Below, in pieces: positions 39,900 to 51,482 of a stretch of 64,000 bases of DNA. This DNA is from Aphrophora alni (lineage: Eukaryota > Arthropoda > Insecta > Hemiptera > Aphrophoridae). The notes under the pieces are model-generated. The model searched no databases and was not told the origin of the DNA. It saw only the letters and a list, made by a program, of their open reading frames with translations. Made by a program: the position numbers and the translations under genes. Numbering within the stretch: the first letter of the stretch is position 1; every line of letters begins with the position of its first letter. The stretch is taken from the NCBI GenBank assembly GCA_963513935.1, contig OY740766.1, forward strand, positions 7,781,000-7,844,999, in the 5' to 3' direction.

Positions 39900-40035
39900 T
39901 AGTAGCGAGGCCGAGCAGAGTGGGGCGGTACGGGAATGTGTGAGGTCTTTGGTTCGCTTCCAGAAGTAGAGGAAATGATTCGGAACCAATTTACCGGCGT
40001 TGCAAGGACCACTATATCATTACTGAAATAAAGAA
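39900..40035 (+). mobile_element. tRNA-derived SINE, ~135 bp
   Basis: The head GTAGCGAGGCCGAGCAGAGT has the A-box pattern of a Leu/Ser-type tRNA (GGCCGAG...GTGG). TTGGTTCGCTTCC 40 nt on matches the B box (GGTTCGANTCC) with one change. The body follows (GATTCGGAACCAATTTACCG, GCGTTGCAAGGACCAC) and ends in ATTACTGAAATAAAGAAG, a typical short A-rich tail. No intact cloverleaf is expected. No second copy is visible in the window. Confidence 0.65.
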
Positions 40036-40394
40036 GACACTTTTTTTACAAAATATTCACATACTACCCGCCTCTTACAAATCGTATATTTGAACGCGTT
40101 TGACCTTGTTCAGATTGAAGTGGGTGTTTGGAAGAGAATATTTAACTGTTTGGAATAACACTGAAATTTACAGTTTAAATAGTTAATCTGGAACGGTTAA
40201 TTAACTTTTGAACGAATAACAACAGGAAAATAAGAATTGGCTTACATTGTTGGTGAAGTTGAGCTACCATTTTGTTTACAACTTAACGTTGCAAGCCCGG
40301 TGCAAAAACTTTGCACAAACTTTCTTACGCATTCATTCACAAAACTATTTGTCGAAAATAAGTTCTTATTTTAATCAGTTTTTAAACTCGCTTT
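40036..40394. other. AT-rich non-coding stretch, no gene seen
   Basis: No supported feature. GAACGCGTTTGACC lies at about 40094. Confidence 0.45.
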
Positions 40395-40950
40395 GCTAGT
40401 GTCAAAAAGCCTCCTAAGAGTAAATAGTATATTTAATGGAGGCATTTTAGTGTTTTGCCAAATTTCTGATCCGTAATATTTGTATACTTATGATTTTGCA
40501 CACGGATTTAGGTAAATAAAATTCACAAAACCAAAATTTCAACGAAATCGGTAGCGATGATTATGAGAAATTTTGCTTACACCATGGCCGATGTTTTGGT
40601 TTTTAACTCACGAAACGACATTTTTGGAGAAATTATGACTAATACGTTTTGCTTTTGAGCAAAGTTTGATCAAAATCGTTAGAAGGGATTTCGAAAATCG
40701 TAATTTTATCTTTTTTTTTTTATTACAGCTTTCCCCAAATTTTGAGTTTAAGAATATTTGAAAAATATAAGTTCTAAATGTCCCCATTACCAAATTTGAT
40801 TAAAATCAGCCTTCGTGTTTGGATTATAGACGACAAATGAATGAGAGATACTTTATTTTTGACTCAACGGACCTCAAAACGACATAAATTTTTGATCCAT
40901 CACATAAGTTTCCCTATAGGTCTACTACGTACACTGTGAGAAAGTAAAAC
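40395..40950 (+). mobile_element. Dispersed repeat R2, copy at 40.4 kb
   Basis: Collinear with 11108-11740: GTCAAAAAGCCTCCTAAGAG, TTAATGGAGG, GCACACGGATTTAGG, TTTCAACGAAATCGGTAG, CATTTTTGGAGAAATTATGA, GTTTGATCAAAATCGTTAGA, CCAAATTTGATTAAAATC, CGTGTTTGGATTATAGACG, GACTCAACGGACCTCAAAAC, TTTCCCTATAGGTCTACTAC, GTACACTGTGAGAAAGTAAA. The order and the ~560-bp length define the family. No intact coding frame remains. Confidence 0.7.
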
Positions 40951-42054
40951 TCGCCTTTCAGAACGACTAAACAAAGAAAATTATAATTTTACAAATTCCA
41001 CACTGAATATAATTAATGACATGGAAGGTAAAAAATAATTCTGGTATTTAAAATGTTAAATATGAAAACAATTTAGGAGATTTGGGATTCGGGAAACATT
41101 TTACAATACTTCACAATATAGTATATCTTATTATGAGGTCATTTAGACAAAAATCGATTCATGAAAATTGCGAAAAAAGAACATATTATAGTTACACTAT
41201 TACCTAACACCTATTTTTACATCAGTGCTTCAATTTACAACATTTGTTACCTAAACTTTAGCGTGGGATTTCTGTACAGCGGCGAAAACTTTACAAGTTA
41301 TGTAAACCACTCTAAAATACTAAAATTGACTTAACTCTCTCACCTCCATTAGGATTTATTTCGGTTTACTTAATCATAATTTGTTTGTCACAATAGAAAC
41401 CAGGCTAGAATTACATGATAGGTCCAGTGCAATTTGAACTGTCATAAATTAAACCAAATTACTACAATTTATCTTTACCGAAATGTTATGTAATGTAATA
41501 AGTATTGTTATTTTAAATTACATGCTTACTTAAAATTATGAGAAAAAACAGATCAATTTTGTAGGCTTATTATTATATCAGATTACGCAATACCATGCGA
41601 TTTTGTTTTTGTTTTTGGGCGATGTTAAAATTTCTAAATTGTTTTATGATAAAGCTGTTGGAACCGTGTAGAACAGCTATATTTGTTTTGAACAAAGATG
41701 AAATCATAATAAGGAAGTTGGACCTCAATTAAACTCAGTGATTGTTTAAATAATTGATGAAACTTATCTCAACAAAACCTTTTCACTCATAATCTCAATT
41801 ACTTTTTTCCATTCAAAATTTTGAAATTATTGACAATGTTGTACAGATTAATGATAGGTTTTAATTCTTGTAAGGACACCTTGTAAGGAAGAAAATTCCC
41901 CTCCTTACCGAATGTATGAGTTGATCCCAATCTTTCTTGTGTCAGTTTTCTTAAAGATGTTTGAACTAGACAACAACTTGTTAGAAATTTGGATTTTTTT
42001 TCTCTTTTTAATTATATTAAATTTAACTGATTAGAGAAAGTTGTAAACAGAGAA
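40951..42054. other. AT-rich non-coding stretch, no gene seen
   Basis: No repeats, RNA genes or frames I can support. Confidence 0.45.
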
Positions 42055-42430
42055 AAAAATCGTTTTTGCACATACCTATGTTTTGAGGTCCACTGAGAAA
42101 AGTGGTTTTTGAAATGATGTTTATCTGTCGTCTACAGCCCGAACAGGTGAACCGATTTCAATCAAATTTAATATTTTGACATATTTTAGACAAATCCAGC
42201 GACGATTTTTATAAAATTTGCTCAAATGTAATCCGAACAAAGCGTATTTGCCTAAAAATACTAGTTCGTGAATTGTTGGAAGAAGAAAAAATCGCCCTTA
42301 AAACTGTTTGTTATAATAGACAGTAATTTTTCTAATTACTCAGAAACAGCTCCGCCGATTTCGTTAAAATTTTAATAAAACGTGACTCAAATCTGTGTGC
42401 AAAATTGTAATACAAAAATATTGCAATTCA
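42055..42430 (-). mobile_element. Dispersed repeat R2, minus-strand copy
   Basis: Reverse complement of the R2 wording: TTTTGAGGTCCACTGAG (R2 CTCAACGGACCTCAAAA), CTGTCGTCTACAGCCCG, GATTTCAATCAAATTTAA, CTCCGCCGATTTCGTTAAAA (R2 AACGAAATCGG) and AAATCTGTGTGCAAAA (R2 GCACACGGATTT). It lacks both extreme ends. Confidence 0.6.
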
Positions 42431-42891
42431 GAAGTAATTGACACACAAAAAAAAGAAACAAAAATTAACCTCCAACGTTGATGTAAAAATCACTTTATAT
42501 TAATTTAATATGAAAGATGGAATTGTAGGCGCTGTTTAAATATATACCGGGGTACATGTCTTCAAATACAGCGTTCAGTTGACATTTTAACTTTTTGATT
42601 GACAACCGGCGAACTGAAATTTTTAGTGTGGGATAGTTTTGGTTGGTTATTATTTGAGTTTTTGCACCTTTTATTAAAATGGACATTAATTTTATAAAAA
42701 AATTTTAAAAAAAACTTTTTTCTTTAAAATACGATGATGTGTTCATTTTTAATGTAAGTAAAAGAATAACAGAGTATTTTTTAAAAAAATCTTAGTAATT
42801 AACATCCAGAATTTTACGATAATAATTATTTTATATTATTATTGATCGAATACAAACAAGTAACACCTCATGAAACACTTTTTGGTGCAGA
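42431..42891. other. AT-rich non-coding stretch, no gene seen
   Basis: Only AT-rich sequence and the unsupported frame 42495-42686. Confidence 0.45.
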
Positions 42892-43260
42892 AGTATTAGT
42901 ATTAGTATTAGTATTAGTATTAGTATTAGTATTAGTATTAGTATTAGTATCAGTATCAGTATCAGTATCAGTATCAGTATCAGTATCAGTATCAGTATCA
43001 GTATCAGTATCAGTATCAGTATCAGTATCAGTATCAGTATCAGTATCAGTATCAGTATCAGTATCAGTATCAGTATCAGTATCAGTATCAGTATCAGTAT
43101 CAGTATCAGTATCAGTATCAGTATCAGTATCAGTATCAGTATCAGTATCACTATCAGTATCAGTATCAGTATCAGTATTAGTATTAGTATTTGTATTAGT
43201 ATTAGTATTAGTATTAGTATTAGCATTAGTATTAGTATTAGTATTAGTATTAGTATTAGT
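42892..43260. repeat. Hexanucleotide array (AGTATY)n, ~61 copies, with variant core
   Basis: About 369 bp of AGTATT/AGTATC. The outer parts (42892 to about 42948 and about 43178 to 43260) use AGTATT; the central ~230 bp use AGTATC almost without exception. Single variants (ACTATC near 43150, TTGTATT near 43191, GCATT near 43224) break it. The + frame (Leu-Val, Ser-Val) and the minus frame (Ile-Leu) through it are artefacts. Confidence 0.97.
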
Positions 43261-44515
43261 TGCTTGTTATTTTACTTTGATGATGAGTGAGTGACAAAGT
43301 TTGTGCAGTTTTTTTGCACCTTCATTTATTATCGCTCGAAACATAACACTTTAGTAGATTTGGTAAACTATTGGTCCTACAGTAGTTACTTTTGTTAATA
43401 ACTATTACCTCATGTAAAGCTTACAGCATGGAACGTAATTGTTAATGAAACGGTTACATTGTACCTACCTAACTAGTACAATTATGCTACCATCTATGTA
43501 TATATCACATGTAAGCTAATTGGTCAATCAGTAAATCCATACTCCGCCTTACACCGACGGCATTATAGCTTTATATCAATTACGTCTACTTAAACTAATA
43601 CATATAAATGGTGCACTGACTTTCTCCCAGCAGGAATGTAAACATCAAAATTACAATCATTATTGCTATTGTTGTTTATTTATTGTTATTTTGTTTTATG
43701 TTATATGTTGTTTTATGCGCCCGTCTGTTTTATCTGGCGATTTGTAATCTAATAAGCTCACTGATATGAATGTAATGTTTTGGTTTTCCTTTTGAGAAAC
43801 TATAAAAATAATTGTTTAAACTTTCACGTGCTAGTAATCTTTCAAAAACAATTTTTTTTCATTTATCTTGAAAAAATGTAGTACAAGAAAAGATTTATTA
43901 ATAATTTTTCTTCTCAAAAGTGAAACATTTTTGTACTATCAATAAATAAGGCTCAACTTTCTTTTCAAGTACATTTTTAATGGTAAAGGATAATAATATT
44001 ATTACTTTGAGATAAGTGAACCTAAAGAAGTTCAAGTTTATAAGAGCTGTCCTTAAATAAACAAGTATTTCACATATAGTTACGTTTTGTTTGTATTGAT
44101 TGATTTTTTTAAACAATTAAAGTCAAAAGAATAATGATTACTAAGATTTATGTGATTTGTATTTGAGATTAAGTGGGAGATTAAGCGAAACTCTGAAATA
44201 AATGACATGTTACAGGGATGTTGTGCTATTTACAAAATCAAAGCGAATTAGCCGGTTAGGGAAGAATGTATGGGGGTAAGGTTGCCAAAATTAGTATTTA
44301 TGGATGTTACAAGAATAATAAATGAACCGTGGAGGCACTGGATACAGGATGCTACTTAGATTTTTTGGATACACTTAGATTTACAGGAAGATTCAGGTTT
44401 TTGGTGTACAAGAATATTGAAATTTGGAGATTTCTTAGACGATAAAAATATTAAAACTTGAAAAATCATCAAGGGCTCCGCTCTATAACCAATCAAATTT
44501 CTTAATAAATATTAA
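43261..44515. other. AT-rich non-coding stretch, no gene seen
   Basis: No repeats or frames I can support. The minus frame 43898-44116 is Lys/Phe-rich and chance-like. GCGAATTAGCCGGTTAGG near 44243 is isolated. Confidence 0.45.
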
Positions 44516-44736
44516 TCTTGACTTGTGAGATCATATTAGATAGAATAAAACTCGAACACAAGATCTTACATAATTACGTTTACTTAATCAAACGGGTTTC
44601 AACGACAAAGTCGCCATCCTCAGTAATACATGAGCTACAATAACTAAACTAACTCACTTATATTGACATTGAAAAGTGTTTGATTAAGTAAACATATTTT
44701 TTGTGAGATCTTGTATTCGGGTTTTATTGTATCGAA
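44516..44736. mobile_element. Inverted-repeat element P1, copy A
   Basis: It opens CTTGACTTGTGAGATCATATTAGATAGAA, identical to copy B. The left arm (GATAGAATAAAACTCGAA, CACAAGATCTTACA, ACGTTTACTTAATCAAACG) is the reverse complement of the right arm (TGTTTGATTAAGTAAACA, GTGAGATCTTGTATTCGGG, TTTTATTGTATCGAA). The left arm carries a minus-sense hammerhead-like core. The right arm is cut short just inside GTGTTTGATT, so its core is missing. No protein is encoded. A non-autonomous element, possibly of Penelope-like kinship, is inferred from the ribozyme-like motif and paired repeats. Confidence 0.7.
44590..44627 (-). ncRNA. Hammerhead-like core, best-preserved stem II (P1 copy A)
   Basis: Minus strand: ATTA, CTGAGGA (44617-44623), T, GGCGAC-TTT-GTCGTT (44601-44615; four Watson-Crick and two G-U pairs), GAA, ACCCGT, T, TGAT. 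This has the invariant CTGANGA and GAA, the A15.1-U16.1 pair, a GTT cleavage triplet and a four-pair stem I (ATTA with TGAT, one G-U). One T next to stem II is unpaired and stem III is only two pairs, as in minimal retroelement hammerheads. Activity is untested. Confidence 0.5.
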
Positions 44737-44995
44737 TCAAATTTTCTTTTGATAAACTAACGAGGATAGTCTTTTGTTGTTTTTTAATTTATCTCACAGC
44801 TGAAACGAAAAATAGTTAAAATTTGTTTATTTGATACTTGTATTGACTTCTATAAACTTTAAAAAACGAGGAAATAAAGTGTCACAAAAACCGAATCTAG
44901 ATATACACAAATAACGATTAAACCATGAAATTATTTTCCTTTTCCACAATTATTAAAAGTATTGTCCGAAAAAGATTATAAATAAATAACGAGCT
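44737..44995. other. Spacer between P1 copies, AT-rich
   Basis: About 260 bp with no recognised feature. It may be host DNA or the interior of a composite element bounded by the two P1 copies. Confidence 0.4.
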
Positions 44996-45214
44996 TGACT
45001 TGTGAGATCATATTAGATAGAACAAAACTCGAACACAAGATCTCACAAAACTTACGTTTACTTAATCAAACGCATTTCAAATACATATAGGCCTAAACTA
45101 TTATAGCTTGGTAGTTCATGTATCACTGAGGATGGCGACTTTGTTATTGAAACGTGTTTGATTTAGTAAACGTAATTTTTGTGAGATCTTGTGTTCGAGT
45201 TTTATTCTATCGAA
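44996..45214. mobile_element. Inverted-repeat element P1, copy B
   Basis: Direct repeat of copy A's start, then GATAGAACAAAACTCGAACA, CAAGATCTCACAAAA, TTACGTTTACTTAATCAAAC, with the left core lost (TTTCAAATACATATAGGCCT follows). The right arm keeps a plus-sense hammerhead-like core at 45122-45162, then GATTTAGTAAACG, TTTTTGTGAGATCTTGTG, TTCGAGTTTTATTCTATCG, closing the inverted repeat. Copies A and B have thus lost opposite cores. Confidence 0.75.
45122..45162 (+). ncRNA. Hammerhead-like core, P1 copy B
   Basis: ATCA (stem I 5' strand), CTGAGGA (45126-45132), TGGCGACTTTGTTATT, GAA (45149-45151), ACGTGT, T (45158), TGAT (stem I 3' strand, four perfect pairs with ATCA). The predicted cleavage would follow 45158, after GTT. 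Stem II has decayed relative to copy A (GTTATT for GTCGTT). Confidence 0.5.
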
Positions 45215-46329
45215 AAAGATTACATAAATGAATTACCTATTGGGGGTGGAAATATTTTACAACCCATTGGTATAATGAACGTAACATTTATTTAAAAACT
45301 ATCTACGTCAGTTTATTTTTAACATATAATTTTTTTAATAAATCTAAAACCACTAAGAAGAAATGAACGAAATAAAAAGAAATACTAAGCTCGTTGACTG
45401 CAGAAAATAGAGTGGTGAAGTAGGAGCGGGGCGGGGGTGGGGGCATGGACATTAATAATGCGTATTTATTATTTTGTGGCACTATACGAGATAGAGTCCC
45501 GTTCTCTTGATCTACAGAGCGTGTCCTGAGGGAAAAAATGTGCACAGGAAGAGCAATCTGTCCCATTATATATTCAAATGGTGCTGTAATAGAGCTGTGG
45601 CTTTTAACGTGATGTCTCTCCTTGTTTATTCATGTTATGTGTTGTTGGTGTTTGATGTTCACTTTCTGCTAATATGTGTTTGTGCAAGCTTTAAATACAA
45701 GCTGCATTATTCAAACAAATATTTTGTACGAGTATACATAATTTAAAAATTTGTAAACGGGACACTGAAAACAAAGGGAAAATGTATTATTTGTGTTTTA
45801 TGTCTTTCTTGTTCAGATTTTATCCCAGTTTAAAATAATATTTTACGTAATAGCTATATAACCACTTCCTTTAAAAAGAAGATATTTATTAACATGTACA
45901 GTGAGGTAGGATAGACCCTATGAAGATGACTTTACTGCAGAAACTTGTTATTCTAAGAAACAATAGTTAAAGATTGGAGAACAATACTAAATTTCAACGT
46001 TTTGATTGCAGTTGGTAACACTGCCTTAACTCTATTAGCAGCTGATATTTATAATTTTATCACATTTATGGGAAGTGAACAGAAGTAAAATAACCTTTAA
46101 AATTAATTATGTTATACATTTAATTATGTTAACGATATATTCAGTTTAAATCAATTTTATCCTTGAGGTAAATCATTTCAAACATTAAACACACGTAAAC
46201 ATTTATATAACTTTTTCTCGTTTTATAGTTATTTGGCAATGATAGATAGATAGATGGATTAATAACATATCATGTTATTAATATGGTTTAATTGGTCATT
46301 TACCATAGTTTGTATATAAAAACTAATAC
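45215..46329. other. Stretch with a GC-richer patch and one degraded hammerhead-like word
   Basis: 45410-45545 has GGGGCGGGGGTGGGGG and GAGCGTGTCCTGAGGG and lies under two overlapping frames (45303-45566 minus, 45507-45746 plus), neither recognised. About 45916-45950 reads ATGAAGATGACTTTACTGCA then GAAACTTGTTATT, a relic of the CTGANGA...GAAAC motif. Confidence 0.4.
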
Positions 46330-46370
46330 ACGACGTTTCGGGAGTATAAATCAACTCCCGTTAGCTAGTG
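46328..46370 (-). ncRNA. Hammerhead-like core with strong stem II, damaged core
   Basis: Minus strand: CTAAC, GGGAGT-TGATTTAT-ACTCCC (six perfect pairs), GAAACGTCGTG. GAAAC and the GTC triplet are intact; the CTGANGA side has lost residues. The tail GTGTATTAGTTT resembles the tail after the word at about 29830 (GTGAATTAGTTT), so these two probably belong to one further family. Confidence 0.35.
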
Positions 46371-49300
46371 ATAAACCTGATAAAACAGAAAAGAACCCAG
46401 ACTTAAAGGTAGGTTTGAGCAGTCAAAACTAAGATTGAACAGTTATTTTGTGTTTGGTGGTTTTTTTATTGCCTTTGTAATTAGTCTTAAGCTAATAGAA
46501 ATTTTGTCCACATTTCTCAGAAACTACTAAACCTATTTCTATGAAATTTCACAATAGCAAATGATTCAAAGAGTTGAAAAAATGAAAATATTATTAAATA
46601 TAATTCAAAGTAGTTATATATCTAATTTATCAAATAACTTTTTACTTATAAATCGTGCCATAATCTGCTACACCCAAATTTATATGATTGAAATCCTGCA
46701 TCCAATTATATCACTAGTTGTAGTGTATGAAAATAAATACGAAATTATCTCTTTGAAAAAGAATTTTAATTAGACCAACATAAGTTAAGTGATCTCTATA
46801 CCGGTAATTCTAGTCAGATTTAATTCAAATTGATATTTACCATTATAGATTTCATTTGATAAACCACACATTTGAATACCACTGTATAACACAAGAAATA
46901 CACGAGGAAGCACTATACCGATTTCAATTGCAACTATATTTATGTATTTATTTTATGTTGTTGGATATGTGGAGATATCATTAAGGGGCAAATTAGGCAA
47001 AATGCATACATGTATTGTGTTACAAATTTTAGATTAACGTAGGGTGTTTATTTAAAAAGACGCCCTGCGCTGTATGAATGTAAAGTTCAGTAAAATGGTT
47101 ATGCTTTACTTTTTGGAGAAAATCCTTCAAAGAATATAGATGTAGACTCACCAAAAGAGCTGATGATCCAAAATGAAATACGAGCATCTTCCCTGAGCGC
47201 ATCATTTTGCTTCTTTGAATAAAAAGGGACAATTGTTCTAAATTTGGAGATGTCGAAAAAAGTGGCAACAGCTCAATGGTAGGTTCATGTTTGGAGATAG
47301 AACAACTAAATTTTTTCACTCAAACGAAACTGTTATCTGATTAATTATGGTTTGACGTGGTTATTATCAAATTATCGTAATTAAACTCGACTAGAACAAA
47401 ATTTGTTGGTTAGGAAAGATTTTAAGCTTTTAAATTTATACAATTATATGAGTACCATCATGATACTTACCGGTTTCCAAAATACAATGTAATACAAGCA
47501 GATCTTCTAAATTTAATGCTCAACAGTTGATTTTTTGAAGCTTGTAGGAAATATTAAATTGTATTGGTAGATCAAAGAGTCTTATCTAAACTGATAAATC
47601 TGCTTAAAACAGTTGGTACACATGTTTTTAACGTCGTAATTAGGATATTTTTTAGTTAGAAATAGTATCTAAGTTCTTTTTATTAATCCAGAATGACTCT
47701 AATTGTTGTGACTCACAGATCTGGTTCTACGTTATAGTTTAATTATCTGACTCTGAAATAATTACAAGTTTCTTAATACACTCACTCTGTTTGCAATTCT
47801 TATGGATACTCGTCCGAAGTTTCGATTCTCCCAAAAGCTCTTACTGGATTTTGTGTTTTTGTGCTGTTGTTTTGTGAGACAAAGCATATGTGCTTTTGAC
47901 AACATATCATATTTCTGTAATTTAAAGATGGGTATATAGACTACCCGAAACCACGGTAATCACCCAGTGTTACCTACTGGATTGGAATACAGACAGGATC
48001 AGGTATTGTACCTAGTTAATTAGTTGTTAAAATTCTCCATTCCGTGAGGTAAAATGTTGAAATTTTGTTTAATCACTATACAGGCATACAACCAATGATT
48101 AAAACTTGTAGAGAAAATTTTTTAAAAGTAATTGATGTAAATAAAATTAATAGAAAAGAAATTCGTCTTTTATTAAATAAAACAGAAAAAAGCGGGAGAA
48201 ATAAGTTACAATTTTTAATAGAACAAAATTCTTCCAGAATAAAATTCTATACTCGTTTTTTCCAATAATTGGATCCGCTTATTAGCTATTTAACAATGTT
48301 ATTTTAAGGGAAACCTTAAAAAAGTGTGGTTTTCGACTCCAATTTGTTGTATTTTACACCAGTTTTTTTGGAAAATAGTAGAGATACATTTCTGGGACCC
48401 ATTTTATTATATTTTTCAAATAAAACCAGAATTTTTAAATTTAAATTTACTTCCAAGAATTACAGTTTGAGCAGGCGTTATCAGCGCAAAATATTTCCCT
48501 AACCGTAACTCAAAAACGAAATGTTTACGGATAGGCTATATGCTCATATGAACAATTTTTCTAATTGTTTACCCTTAGAATCAGTTACAAAATCTAGAAT
48601 CACTCTATCTAATGTAACGACAACGTGAATTAACCGTCGCCATTTTGAAATTTATCTTCAAATATCACCACAACACCAGTTAGATAGTTTAAGTAACTGC
48701 TTCCAATTTGATGATAATCGGTGTATCCGTTGTTGATTATCGTACTTCCAGTGAGTGATGGTTTCAACGCAAAAGCTTTCATTCTGACAATACTACAGTT
48801 TTTACTCTTAATTCTGAAACATTTCTTCTGAACAATAAATAGCACGCCAAATTAATTTGAATAGTTTAAAATCAATTCAAAATGGCCGAACGTGGCTCGT
48901 TGTACAGACAGAAATCATTTGATTGGACGTATAAATTCGTCCCTCCCACGATCAAATAAAACTGTCGCTCTGCATCCAAGAAAATTGTTAGGATTAAGTT
49001 TGGTAATTTGTGGGTTAGTTCACGGTATAGTGTCCGTGGGAATCCGAAGCGACGCGGCTGTCTCAAAGGGTTTAATGACTGTTGTTCGGATTTTCTTTAC
49101 AATACGTTCATTCACTACGCTGCATTTATTTACAGTATCTTCTTGCTGCCCCTTCTTATTAAAACTTGATCAAAGGGAGCGGATATGTGGCTGATAAATG
49201 AAAAGTTTCTCATATACATTACTGTACACAAACTTAAAACTATAGTAAATAAAAAATTTAAAAGCTTTTAAACTAAATCGTAAAATTTTAAATAAACTTG

Positions 49301-49415
49301 AGGATTTAGAAAAACTTGCTAAAGTGTAGATCTTGCAGGCTAAAATTAAAATTAATGGTCGACTACTTTCTAAAATTCCGGTTTAGTAGTTATCTGTTAG
49401 AAGGGGGTCGTTGTG
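46371..49415. other. 3 kb AT-rich stretch, no gene supported
   Basis: F1-like words occur at about 48630-48660 (CCGTCGCCATTTTGAAATTT). A GC-richer patch at 48880-49190 (AATGGCCGAACG, GAAGCGACGCGGCTG) is covered by a + frame of 100 codons (48892-49194) and an opposite frame of 64 codons; neither is recognised. The minus frame 47029-47319 (96 codons) also shows no family feature. I call none of them. Confidence 0.4.
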
Positions 49416-49418
49416 AAA

Positions 49419-49748
<330 letters not shown>

Positions 49749-50614
49749 AAAGTCATAACAAGTTAACATTAAAATTAATGTTCCAAAGAACAAGTAAAAG
49801 AAAATGGCGGCTCATGAATAAGTTGTAAAATACCGAAAGGAATCCTAACCATGGTCAACTATTTTTTACAACTTTCGAATTTATGTTTGAAGTGTTAGGC
49901 GAATATATATTTTCCATTGGACCTTCGAAGCCACATTTAATTTTAATCAACTTATTTTCCATATTTGGCAAAAATACCCTCAAGTTTGAACAAAATCATT
50001 TCTCTATTTTGGGCTGTAAAAACGATAGACAGATGGACATTCAGATATCATTCCAAAAACTACCGTTTTTGGGGTTAGATTATAACTAAAAAATTAACAT
50101 AAATTTGTTTACATACTGATCTATACACAGCCAAACGTGCCAAAACCAGTGAAGATGAAAACGTACGAAAAACATTTCTCTCGATTTTTACTTTATCCTC
50201 ACCAAAGTTTCCTGTATTTCATAAATTTTGAGTAAATGGAATTGATGTAGGCCTACTACGACTAGGCCTCTTTAGGTTTTTGTTGTGGATATTGGGTTTT
50301 GAATTACGGTTTTACAGTTTACGGATAATTGATTTTCACAATCGACGAAAATTTCATTAACATTGTTGTAACTGATTTTGAAGAATGCGAACATTATACA
50401 TCTCACGTAACATTCCGTTTACTTGTACAGTAAAAAACCAAAAATATATTTTCATATCTAAGGAGTTAGAAATTAAGCTCGTTGTTTCATACTTTTGAAA
50501 TAAAACAACATTTAAATGTATAAAAGCTATTTAAAACTAAGTAAAAAAATCCCGAAAATGATGGTACATGCAAAAATAAATATATTTCATAAAATGATTA
50601 TTTTGGGTGTTGTT
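49749..50614. other. AT-rich stretch with an R2-like fragment at 49870-50090
   Basis: Words such as TTCGAAGCCACATTTAATTT, TCAAGTTTGAACAAAATC and GGGCTGTAAAAACGATAGAC match the R2 plan. AAAATGGCGGC lies at 49801 and two AGGCCT words at about 50249 and 50264. No gene; frame 49883-50089 lies in the repeat. Confidence 0.45.
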
Positions 50615-50869
50615 GTTTAAAGATGAAAAACCTGTTAGTCATAATCTTCTTTTTAAAAAAAAGAAAAAAATAACGTAAAATAGAAACCCTTAATCCCGAA
50701 TATACTAATAGCGTCGGGTTCGGAAAATAACAAGAGTTGGTCAAGAGAGACCTGATAGGTAAGAAGAAAGAGAGGGATCTAACCCAAGACTACATAAAAA
50801 AAAAATATGTAGCTGTTTTCTCGGGGTCGCAAAGACTTTAAGTGAACCACTAAGGGGAAAACGCTGCGT
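50615..50869 (+). mobile_element. Dispersed repeat S1, copy 3
   Basis: Blocks in order: TTAGTCATAATCTTC, A-rich run, AATAGCGTCGGGTTCGGAAA, AACAAGAGTTGGTCAAGAGA, GACCTGATAGGTAAGAAGAA, AGAGAGGGATCTAACCC, AAGACTACATAAAAA, CTCGGGGTCGCAAAGACTTT. It has the clearest central part of the five copies. AGGTAAGAAG looks like a splice donor but could be chance. The frame is broken by stops. Confidence 0.65.
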
Positions 50870-51482
50870 TTTCCGCTTGTAGTTTATGTTTTTAAAAATT
50901 ATAACTTCAGAAATGGAAACTTTTTAAGCCTGAAATTGGTACAAGTGCTTTTTATGTAATCGTTTACAACTATGCCAAAAATCTAATATTAAAACTGTGG
51001 TCGTTTAACATACTTAATGCTGAATTTTGTTAAAATAATTAATTTTAAGAAACTTTTATAAAACGCTCTTTTAACGATAAATACAATGAGGTTTTCATTT
51101 TGATTGTAGGTCAAAGGATATGAAAGTTATTGTTAAAATTCATACACAAAAACTTAGCTGTCTACAACACTCAAAAAACAGATAGCCTATCTTCTTTCTA
51201 AGTAATATTTATTCACACAAATATGGAACATATAATATCATACACGTCTTTAAAAAATGCGCCATTTTAAACAAGATGAGAGAAAATGTCTCGACACATC
51301 ACCAAAATATCCACATAATAATTGAATCAAAATCGGTTGTTCAGTTTGGTGTGTACAACACGACGACACAGGACAAACTATATATAGACGTCAGGAGATC
51401 TGAAAATAGATAATTCCGTGAAAATAGATTTTTTAACACATCGTATTACTTTCTCTATACGTATTATAAGAAAGTAAAACCG
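50870..51482 (+). mobile_element. Fragments of the 2061-type element and of R2
   Basis: 50870-51185 parallels the second half of 2061-2441, ending TGTCTACAACACTCAAA (compare TTGTCTACAACACCCAAG). 51290-51482 carries the R2 end: TTGAATCAAAATCGGTTG, GACGTCAGGAGATCTGAAAA, TATTACTTTCTCTATACG, AAGAAAGTAAAAC. Both are partial. Confidence 0.45.

Noticed and set aside
42831..43294. 150- and 131-codon frames through the hexamer array
   Set aside because: Dipeptide repeats dictated by the 6-bp unit; no supporting flanks.
44516..45214. Solo LTRs of an LTR retrotransposon
   Set aside because: No TG...CA ends, no primer-binding or polypurine site, and the units are internally inverted repeats.
48892..49194. 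100-codon frame
   Set aside because: No recognised domain; opposite frame overlaps; GC-richer patch.
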